DNA of 7,259 nucleotides from an uncultured Polynucleobacter sp. Lineage in GTDB: Bacteria; Pseudomonadota; Gammaproteobacteria; Burkholderiales; Burkholderiaceae. Positions 1 to 4,929 of the stretch are shown piece after piece. The position numbers were made by a program, and so were the translations under genes. The notes under the pieces are model-generated. The model was given only the letters and a program-made list of their open reading frames with translations, searched no databases and was not told the DNA's origin. Every line of letters begins with the position of its first letter. Position 1 is the first letter of the stretch. The stretch is from contig CALKUJ010000395.1 in the NCBI GenBank assembly GCA_937996825.1, positions 1-7,259 of the forward strand. Reading direction: 5' to 3'.

Positions 1-2
1 AG

Positions 3-200
3 GCAGTAGTCTGTCCGATTCCACCTTCTAAAGCTGTCAACGATCCAGAGTATGACAATCGAATGTCTCAGATTGCCAATGGAGCCTGTCAAGGTACTTC
101 GTCTTTTTACTGCGAACTAGTGCAGCAAACACAGTCGTACGCCACTGCTCATCATCAGCAAGATGGTGCCTTCACCTCTGAAGACGTAGACACCACTTGA
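3..200 (+). CDS. C-terminal part of an unidentified protein, possibly phosphoribosyltransferase-like (partial at left edge)
   Basis: An open frame runs from the left edge without a stop for about 65 codons and ends with TGA at 198-200. The start lies outside the window. Near its beginning it reads VVCPIPPSK, followed by DPEYDNRM. A proline-rich PPSK turn followed by a D-x-YD-x-R-M stretch resembles what I remember from phosphoribosyltransferase-like proteins of mobile elements, but this is a weak, memory-based match and the catalytic part is not in view. The last 10 or so codons (from about 168) lie antisense to the conserved beginning of the cho-like gene, so the tail AFTSEDVDTT is probably not native and was acquired at a junction. 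The frame may also be non-coding. Role and cellular site are unknown. Confidence 0.4.
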   Translation, partial: AVVCPIPPSKAVNDPEYDNRMSQIANGACQGTSSFYCELVQQTQSYATAHHQQDGAFTSEDVDTT

Positions 201-269
201 ACGCGGTAATGCCGCAAGACTGGCTGCATCAATCTTGTGATTTGCGAGAGACGGATCGGACTGGCTCAT
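117..269 (-). pseudogene. cho: Truncated cho-like GIY-YIG endonuclease (UvrC N-terminal homologue)
   Basis: The start ATG (269-267) overlaps the umuD stop codon as ATGA, the usual sign of translational coupling. The first 35 residues end with LPRSSGVYVFRGEGT, which matches the opening of the UvrC/Cho GIY-YIG fold (LP-x-x-x-GVY-x-F-x-GE). The next expected block, PLYIGKS with the YIG half of the signature, is missing, as are the catalytic Arg and Glu. Instead about 15 unrelated residues follow to TAG at 119-117. Shifting frame does not restore YIGK. Intact Cho makes the 3' incision in nucleotide excision repair and is SOS-induced in E. coli; this fragment cannot be active. The break lies near 165, where a + strand reading frame runs in from the left. 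A missed rearrangement or assembly join is possible. Confidence 0.7.
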
Positions 270-706
270 ATGAGCTTGTGTAAATTGAAAGTCACTACGC
301 CCCATACTGTGAAGTCATCGGCTTCCTTGATGACGATGGCAGGGTAGAGGGGGTTTTCAGCTATGAGCTTCACAACGCCGCCACGCTTGTACAAACGCTT
401 AACTGTGAATTCGTTGTTGAGTACTGCCAGCACGATATGGTTGTGCTTGGGCTCAATGCTGCGGTCAATCAAAAGTCGATCGCCTTCATAGATTCCAATG
501 CCCGTCATGCTGTCGCCCGCCACGCGGAACACATGAGTGGCGTCCCCATTGCGGATCAGGTGTTTGTTCAGATCAATGCGCTTTTGGGCGTGGTCAGCGG
601 CAGGGCTTGGAAAGCCCGCAGGAACCGACCAGCCGCACACATTCAACAGCATAGGGTTGGCTTGAATAGGGGCTGGGTTAGGTGTGGAAATCGACAAATT
701 TGGCAT
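266..706 (-). CDS. umuD: UmuD-like self-cleaving SOS protein (Pol V accessory / LexA-family S24 peptidase)
   Basis: A 146-residue protein, close to the 139 of E. coli UmuD. On RecA filaments the family cleaves itself between a small residue and Gly to give UmuD', the partner of UmuC in error-prone polymerase V. Residues 30-38 read AGFPSPAAD, which aligns with the E. coli CGFPSPAAD cleavage region, so cleavage is expected at A30-G31. A second possible pair, C24-G25, lies just upstream. The Ser-Lys dyad is present: S66 in GDSM and K103 in EFTVKRL, 37 residues apart as in E. coli (S60/K97). The frame stays open upstream to 940, but that part lies antisense to another gene and crosses the LexA box, so the ATG at 706 is preferred. 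There is no clear Shine-Dalgarno sequence. umuC does not follow; a cut cho gene does. Regulation by LexA is strongly indicated. Confidence 0.9.
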   Translation of the reverse strand: MPNLSISTPNPAPIQANPMLLNVCGWSVPAGFPSPAADHAQKRIDLNKHLIRNGDATHVFRVAGDSMTGIGIYEGDRLLIDRSIEPKHNHIVLAVLNNEFTVKRLYKRGGVVKLIAENPLYPAIVIKEADDFTVWGVVTFNLHKLI

Positions 707-715
707 AATTGCAAA

Positions 716-735
716 TACTGTAATTAAATACAGTA
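716..735 (-). promoter_or_regulatory. LexA-binding SOS box of umuD
   Basis: TACTGT-N8-ACAGTA is a perfect match to the CTGT-N8-ACAG core, with symmetric flanking TA bases and an A/T-only centre. It ends 9 bases before the umuD start codon and covers the likely -10 element, so LexA should block transcription directly. The known SOS role of umuD makes the call very secure. Confidence 0.93.
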
Positions 736-745
736 AACTTGTAAA
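717..745 (-). promoter_or_regulatory. Probable sigma-70 promoter of umuD under the SOS box
   Basis: Read on the - strand, TTTACA (745-740, 5 of 6 matches to the -35 consensus) is separated by 17 bases from TACAGT (722-717, 4 of 6 matches to the -10 consensus). Transcription would start near 710, only about 4 bases before the ATG. The transcript would then be nearly leaderless, which fits the absence of a ribosome binding site. The exact start is an inference. Confidence 0.55.
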
Positions 746-794
746 TACCCACCGAGCAATAACCTCAAAAGCGGCCGTTACCAATTTGGAAGCG

Positions 795-823
795 TTGACT
801 GATGTCATGTCGCAATTTAGAGT
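795..823 (+). promoter_or_regulatory. Probable sigma-70 promoter of the phage-type cassette
   Basis: TTGACT (795-800, 5 of 6) and TAGAGT (818-823, 4 of 6) are 17 bases apart. Transcription would begin near 830, just before the AAGGA ribosome binding site at 837-841 of the first cassette gene. This arrangement also argues against the TTG start at 824 for that gene. Confidence 0.5.
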
Positions 824-847
824 TTGCGCCATGTACAAGGATCCACG

Positions 848-1207
848 ATGAGCAATGTTGAACAGGCCCAGCGCCGTAAAGTTGGACGCCCATCGCAAGA
901 TGGATTGCAACATCCTGAGATGCTCTTGCGACGCATGCATGCTGTGTGGATGTTTCAGAAACTCCGAGCAGACGGAGCCAAATTTGAGTCAGCTGTCGAC
1001 GAAACACGCTGCTACTTGAAAGAAAAATTTGGTCTCAAGAAAGTAAGTGCTGCGATGGTTAAAACGATCATTGCTGAGACGATGCCGAAAGATGCTGACG
1101 AGCAGTGGAGTGTGCAAATCAGCAAAGACCCTGTCACGGGAGCAGAGCGCGGAGCACTCAGTTTTATTCCTAAGAAAATTTATCCCAGAGCTAATCGCGT
1201 CTCTTAA
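848..1207 (+). CDS. Hypothetical phage-type protein with AT-hook-like N-terminus
   Basis: A 119-residue protein I do not recognise. The start ATG at 848 has AAGGA six bases upstream; a TTG at 824 in the same frame is less likely. Residues 9-15 (RRKVGRP) form a basic GRP motif like an AT-hook, suggesting contact with the DNA minor groove. The middle (about 25-80) is rich in charged residues with regularly spaced hydrophobic ones and is probably helical, with a KEKFGLKKVS stretch that could be part of a small helical DNA-binding fold. There is no signal peptide or membrane segment. It is the first gene of the cassette leading to the methyltransferase and terminase genes, and its 5' end is divergent from umuD, 141 bases away. 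A regulatory or DNA-binding role is inference only. Confidence 0.7.
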   Translation: MSNVEQAQRRKVGRPSQDGLQHPEMLLRRMHAVWMFQKLRADGAKFESAVDETRCYLKEKFGLKKVSAAMVKTIIAETMPKDADEQWSVQISKDPVTGAERGALSFIPKKIYPRANRVS

Positions 1208-1280
1208 AACTCTGAAAACTAAAAATCGCTACCTAATAGATTGCGAATAATTTTTCTGACTAAAACATAGTTGGTTTCAG

Positions 1281-1304
1281 GCACTCGAACGTGCATTAAC
1301 GCAC
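1281..1304. promoter_or_regulatory. Operator-like GCAC/GTGC repeats upstream of the ParB-methyltransferase gene
   Basis: GCAC (1281-1284), GTGC (1291-1294) and GCAC (1301-1304) stand exactly 10 bases apart in alternating orientation. The last two form an imperfect palindrome, GTGCATTAACGCAC, with 6 of 7 base pairs matching. They lie 35-58 bases before the ATG at 1339, where a repressor could bind. No matching regulator is identified. Confidence 0.3.
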
Positions 1305-1324
1305 TTAAATTCGCGGCATTCAAG

Positions 1325-1331
1325 AAAGGAG
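1325..1331 (+). promoter_or_regulatory. Strong ribosome binding site of the ParB-methyltransferase gene
   Basis: AAAGGAG lies 7 bases before the ATG at 1339. It is the strongest Shine-Dalgarno sequence in the window and fixes the start of the 452-residue protein. Confidence 0.8.
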
Positions 1332-1338
1332 TGCCGCC

Positions 1339-2697
1339 ATGCAAGCGCATCAAATCGTTCATAAGCCAAGCATTAATACGCAGCTGATCATCACCCATGC
1401 GTCAGTCCATCAACTCAAAGCCGACCCTAATAACCCTCGTAAACACAGCGACCGTCAGCTCAAAGCGCTGACCAAAAGCATCAAGGCTTTTGGGTTCAAT
1501 ATCCCGATTGCAGTGAACGCCAGTAATCAGGTCATCGCAGGTCACGCACGCCTTGAAGCTGCAAAGCGCATGGGATTGTCAGAAGTCCCCGTGATTCGTT
1601 TAGATCATCTCAGTGATGAGCAAGCTAGAGCATTTTTGATCGCAGACAACCGCTTGTCTGAAATGTCTGAGTGGAACGATGAACTGCTAGCGATTCAGCT
1701 CAAAGAGCTCTCGGTTCTGAATCTCGATTTCGATCTTGAGGCTACAGGTTTCACCATGGGTGAAATCGATCTGCACATCGAAGGCTTGAACAACAAAGAA
1801 GAGGAAGATGATTCGCCAGCGATGCCACCACCCGGACCACCTGTCACGCAGCCTGGTGATTTGTGGCTATTGGGCTCGCATCGATTGCTCTGCGGCAATG
1901 CGCAAAGCCCAGTGGACTTCGAAACCCTGATGACAGGACGCCAAGCAGGAATGGTGATCTCTGATCCACCTTTCAATGTCCGAGTTGACGGTCATGTGGG
2001 GGGCAAAGGCAAGATCAAACACCGCGAGTTTGGTATGGCCAGTGGCGAGATGTCAGAAGCGGAGTTCACGGGCTTTCTTAAAACGACGTTTGAGCTCATG
2101 TGTCGCCACAGCAGTGACGGCTCAATTCACACCATCTTCATGGATTGGCGCCACCTTGGAGAAATCCTCGCTGCGGGCAACACCACCTATACCGAGTTCA
2201 TGAATCTGTGCGTCTGGGCTAAACACCAAGCGGGGATGGGAAGCCTCTATCGCTCACAGCATGAGCTGGCATTGATTTTTAAAAACGGCAAATCACCTCA
2301 TCAAAACAACATCCAGTTAGGACGCTTTGGGCGTTACCGAACCAATGTGTGGCAGTACCCGGGTATTCAAAGCATGCGCAAGGGCGAGGAGGGCGACTTG
2401 CTGGCACTGCATCCCACAGTCAAACCCGTTCGCATGATTGCCGACGCCATTCTTGATGTGTCTAAGCGGGGTGACATCGTGTTGGATCCATTTTTAGGCA
2501 GCGGAACCACCTTATTGGCTGCCGAGCGGGTAGGGCGTATCTGTTACGCAATGGAGCTCGATCCGCTTTATGTGGATACAGCCATTCGCCGTTGGCAGAT
2601 GGTTACTGGAATGGACGCTGTCTCATCAGTCAATGGTGTGACATTCACCCAGCGTGAGGAATCTGTACAGACCTCAGTAGAAGTGGATGCGGTATGA
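1339..2697 (+). CDS. ParB-like N-terminal domain fused to a class-beta DNA methyltransferase
   Basis: A 452-residue fusion. Residues 20-140 are a ParB/Srx-type domain: DPNNPRKHS (29-37), then VIAGHARLEAAKRMG (65-79) and a following helical part. An acidic, proline-rich linker covers 152-172. Residues 173-425 are a COG0863-type DNA modification methylase with DPPF (209-212, catalytic motif IV), HPTVKP (358-363, motif X), DPFLGSGTT (383-391, S-adenosylmethionine-binding motif I) and ELDPLY (406-411, motif II). Motif IV before motif I is the class-beta order. DPPF favours N6-adenine as target, rather than N4-cytosine enzymes with SPPY; the recognition site cannot be read from the sequence. All key motifs are intact. 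Such fusions are common beside terminase genes in prophages and usually lack a partner restriction enzyme. The stop overlaps the next start as ATGA, so the two products are probably coupled. Confidence 0.93.
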   Translation: MQAHQIVHKPSINTQLIITHASVHQLKADPNNPRKHSDRQLKALTKSIKAFGFNIPIAVNASNQVIAGHARLEAAKRMGLSEVPVIRLDHLSDEQARAFLIADNRLSEMSEWNDELLAIQLKELSVLNLDFDLEATGFTMGEIDLHIEGLNNKEEEDDSPAMPPPGPPVTQPGDLWLLGSHRLLCGNAQSPVDFETLMTGRQAGMVISDPPFNVRVDGHVGGKGKIKHREFGMASGEMSEAEFTGFLKTTFELMCRHSSDGSIHTIFMDWRHLGEILAAGNTTYTEFMNLCVWAKHQAGMGSLYRSQHELALIFKNGKSPHQNNIQLGRFGRYRTNVWQYPGIQSMRKGEEGDLLALHPTVKPVRMIADAILDVSKRGDIVLDPFLGSGTTLLAAERVGRICYAMELDPLYVDTAIRRWQMVTGMDAVSSVNGVTFTQREESVQTSVEVDAV

Positions 2698-3083
2698 GTA
2701 GTTTGGGAAACGACCATGAGTCCAACTCAACAAGCTACGACGTGGGGTATGGCAAGCCTCCTAAAGACACCCAATTCAAAGCTGGTAGGTCTGGCAACCC
2801 GAAGGGGCGTCCCAAAGGTGCTCGCAGCGCCATCACCATTTTGAACAAAGCACTGGAAGAAAAAGTCGTGGTGCAAGAGAACGGTCGCCGTCACACACGT
2901 AGCAAGGTGCAGGTGATGTGTACGCAATTGGCTAACAAGGCAGCTGGTGGGGACTTATCCGCCTTGCGTCTTGTCTTTGCACTCGCTGGACAACTCGATC
3001 CATCAGTCGAAGCTGTGAACCCAGACAAGTTGGCAGATCAGGAAGTCATTCGCCAATTGGTTGAGCGAATCAAAAAGACCTGA
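2694..3083 (+). CDS. DUF5681-domain protein, probable small terminase subunit
   Basis: A 129-residue soluble protein. The diagnostic DUF5681 block lies at residues 18-42: GYGKPP, then QFKAGRSGNPKGRPKG. This basic, Gly/Pro-rich segment resembles an AT-hook and probably contacts DNA. Residues 46-80 (AITILNKALEEK onward) and 80-127 look helical, which would suit oligomerisation. DUF5681 genes are very often directly upstream of large terminase genes, as here (36 bases before terL), so a role in recognising phage DNA for packaging is a reasonable inference from context and not shown by the sequence. The ATG lies inside the end of the methyltransferase gene (ATGA overlap), and SD-like GTGGATG precedes it. 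Confidence 0.85.
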   Translation: MSSLGNDHESNSTSYDVGYGKPPKDTQFKAGRSGNPKGRPKGARSAITILNKALEEKVVVQENGRRHTRSKVQVMCTQLANKAAGGDLSALRLVFALAGQLDPSVEAVNPDKLADQEVIRQLVERIKKT

Positions 3084-3119
3084 CCTGACTAAACCCACTC
3101 AAACATCAAAAGACTCATC

Positions 3120-4574
3120 ATGGAATTTTCAGAAGAAGAATTCGCTGCCTTGCAGCGTTCGCACTTGGGCGTGTTTGCAGAGCGGTGTTTTGTACACCTC
3201 AATCCCGGGGTTAAATACCTGCACAACTGGCACTTGGACCTTATCGCCGATCGTCTTGAAAAAGTCGCCCGAGGCGAAATCAAACGGTTGATCATCAATG
3301 TGCCACCACGCTCGATGAAGTCGATCATGGCTTCGGTGGCTTTTCCTGCGTGGATTCTTGGTTTGGGGCCGACGAAGTCACTTATCTGCGTGAGTTACAG
3401 CCAGGACCTGTCGGACAAACATGCCGAAGACACTCGGGCAGTCATGCAAAGCTCTTGGTACCAGTCGACTTTTCCAACGCGGCTTATGAGTAAGCGTCCG
3501 TCGGCTGCTTTGCTTAAAACGACGAAGGGTGGGGTGCGCCGTGCTACTTCCGTGGGAGGCACGCTCACTGGTCTTGGTGCAGACATCATCCTGATTGATG
3601 ACCCTTTAAAACCCGATGATGCAAGACGCGCAGCGCGTAAGAGTGCGAATGACTGGTTAGACAACACCTTGCTTAGTCGTCTCAACAACAAGCAAGACGG
3701 GGCGATCGTCATCATCATGCAGCGTTTGCACTTAGACGACTTGGTGGGGCACGTGTCCCAGCACGGTGGATGGGAGGTTATCAATCTTCCTGCAATCGCT
3801 CAAGAGGATGAGAGTTTTAACTACCTCACTTGGCAAGGTCAGGAACAACACACTCGCAAAGCAGGTGAGGTTCTTCAGCCACAGCGTGAACCCATGGAAA
3901 TCTTGGAGATGCTCAGAAAGCAAATGGGCTCATACGAGTTTGCAGGGCAGTACCTCCAACAGCCAATCCCGGAGGATGGCGTCATAGTGAAGCACTCTTG
4001 GTTGCATCGCTACGAACTGCAAGACAAGCCACTTAAGTTCGAACAAATCATTCACAGTTGGGATACAGCAAGTAAAGCCACTGAGCTCTCAGACTTCAGT
4101 GTTTGCACAGTTTGGGGCGTTTTGGACAAACGGATTTATCTACTTGAAGTGTTCCGTGAGCGATTAGAGTTTCCAGATCTCAAACGCAAGGTGATTGATC
4201 TCTACAGAAGGGACAACCCGCAGACCATCCTGATTGAGGATCAAGCATCAGGGATTCAGCTGATCCAAGAGCTCAAAGAGCAACGCATTTACTGCGTCAA
4301 AGCCGTGAAGACGCAAACGGACAAGGTAATGCGGCTGAAAGGTCAGACAGCTCGTATTGAGAATGGAGAAGTTCTTTTCCCCAAAGAGGCGCCATGGCTG
4401 GATGCCTACATCGCTGAGATAACAGTTTTTCCGAATGGCCGAAATGACGACCAAGTGGATTCAACCTCACAAGCATTGGAATGGATCAATACAGCGCCCA
4501 CGAATACGGGACTGATCGAGTACTACCGGATTGAGGTTGAAAAGATGAGGAGTGGGGGGCATCTCAATTGTTAG
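3120..4574 (+). CDS. terL: Phage terminase large subunit (ATPase and nuclease)
   Basis: A 484-residue, full-length packaging motor protein that would cut concatemeric phage DNA and pump it into the procapsid at the portal. The N-terminal ATPase has a Walker A-type loop VPPRSMKS (61-68), the variant I recall for the TIGR01630-like terminase group, a coupling segment TTKGGVRRATSVGGTLTG (134-151), Walker B IILIDDP (156-162) and a QRLHLDDLVGH motif (201-211). The C-terminal RNase H-like nuclease has acidic residues in HSWDTAS (D315), LIEDQASG (E373, D374) and NDDQVDS (D443, D444, D447). Nothing is truncated or frameshifted. The ribosome binding site is weak, perhaps because translation is partly coupled to the preceding gene. 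No portal or capsid gene follows, which is unusual for a terL. Confidence 0.95.
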   Translation: MEFSEEEFAALQRSHLGVFAERCFVHLNPGVKYLHNWHLDLIADRLEKVARGEIKRLIINVPPRSMKSIMASVAFPAWILGLGPTKSLICVSYSQDLSDKHAEDTRAVMQSSWYQSTFPTRLMSKRPSAALLKTTKGGVRRATSVGGTLTGLGADIILIDDPLKPDDARRAARKSANDWLDNTLLSRLNNKQDGAIVIIMQRLHLDDLVGHVSQHGGWEVINLPAIAQEDESFNYLTWQGQEQHTRKAGEVLQPQREPMEILEMLRKQMGSYEFAGQYLQQPIPEDGVIVKHSWLHRYELQDKPLKFEQIIHSWDTASKATELSDFSVCTVWGVLDKRIYLLEVFRERLEFPDLKRKVIDLYRRDNPQTILIEDQASGIQLIQELKEQRIYCVKAVKTQTDKVMRLKGQTARIENGEVLFPKEAPWLDAYIAEITVFPNGRNDDQVDSTSQALEWINTAPTNTGLIEYYRIEVEKMRSGGHLNC

Positions 4575-4929
4575 ATGCATAGATATGAATTTCTGACGCC
4601 CGTTATTACTTTGAAAGAAGCCAGCTAACCAAGGTTACGTGTTTCTTGATGTGAATCCTTCTTGGGGATTCACATCAAGGGAGGTCACTGAAACGCTCGT
4701 TTTGTTTGCCTGTTGTTGCTCAAATCTTCTATCAACTCACGTTTTTCAAGAGAGAGAGCTGTCGTCGACCCGTTAGGTTCGCTAAACAAAGTCGAAAGGT
4801 CTTTGCTTAAAATTAAACTTCTGAAAGCATGACGATCTTCGCAGTCAAATTCAGTGTTGGTTTGTCAAGCAAAAGATTCTTCACAGTAGAAAAATAACCA
4901 AAGTAGGTTGAAAACACAAAAACGTTGCG
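4575..4929. other. Gene-poor stretch between terL and the sensor kinase
   Basis: I see no convincing gene in these 355 bases. A 17-codon frame (4575-4628) starts immediately after the terL stop and a 22-codon frame lies at 4829-4897; neither has a properly spaced ribosome binding site nor recognisable similarity. The stretch holds one striking element, the 14-bp inverted repeat at 4645-4679. It must also contain the promoter of the sensor kinase gene; TTGTCA at 4862-4867 followed by TAGAAA at 4887-4892 is a weak candidate with a spacer of 19. The boundary between phage-derived and host DNA probably lies here. Confidence 0.6.
4645..4679. repeat. Perfect 14-bp inverted repeat with 7-base loop
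   Basis: CTTGATGTGAATCC (4645-4658) and its exact reverse complement (4666-4679) flank TTCTTGG. As RNA it would form a strong hairpin, on either strand. No T-run follows on either strand, so it is not a standard intrinsic terminator, though it could still stabilise or end the terL transcript. Alternatives are a protein-binding palindrome or part of a recombination site. No second copy was seen in the window. Confidence 0.85.

Noticed and set aside
61..166. Frameshifted continuation of the cho-like gene on the - strand
   Set aside because: The neighbouring frame is open from about 166 down to a stop near 36, but it contains no YIGK or other GIY-YIG residue, so it is not the missing part of cho.
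437..727. 96-codon frame on the + strand opposite umuD
   Set aside because: It is a shadow of a well-supported gene, runs across the SOS box and has no recognisable motif.
824..847. TTG start for the 119-residue protein, adding eight residues
   Set aside because: It lies directly beside the predicted -10 element, upstream of the expected transcript start, and the ATG at 848 has the better spaced AAGGA.
707..940. Extension of umuD upstream to a 224-residue protein
   Set aside because: The extension would cross the LexA box and promoter and lie antisense to a gene with its own ribosome binding site. The shorter form matches the usual family length.
2077..2088. 12-base match to 3513-3524 (CTTAAAACGACG), as a possible repeat
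   Set aside because: Both copies encode the same Leu-Lys-Thr-Thr residues inside conserved genes, and the match does not extend further; chance is sufficient.
4575..4628. 17-codon frame starting right after the terL stop
   Set aside because: There is no ribosome binding site at a useful distance and no similarity I recognise. It could be the stump of a lost portal gene, but nothing in its residues supports that.
4645..4679. Intrinsic terminator at the palindrome
   Set aside because: No T-run follows the stem on either strand, so I list it only as an inverted repeat.
4829..4897. 22-codon frame before the sensor kinase
   Set aside because: The GAAAG upstream is too close to the ATG to act as a ribosome binding site, and the product shows no clear hydrophobic or toxin-like pattern.
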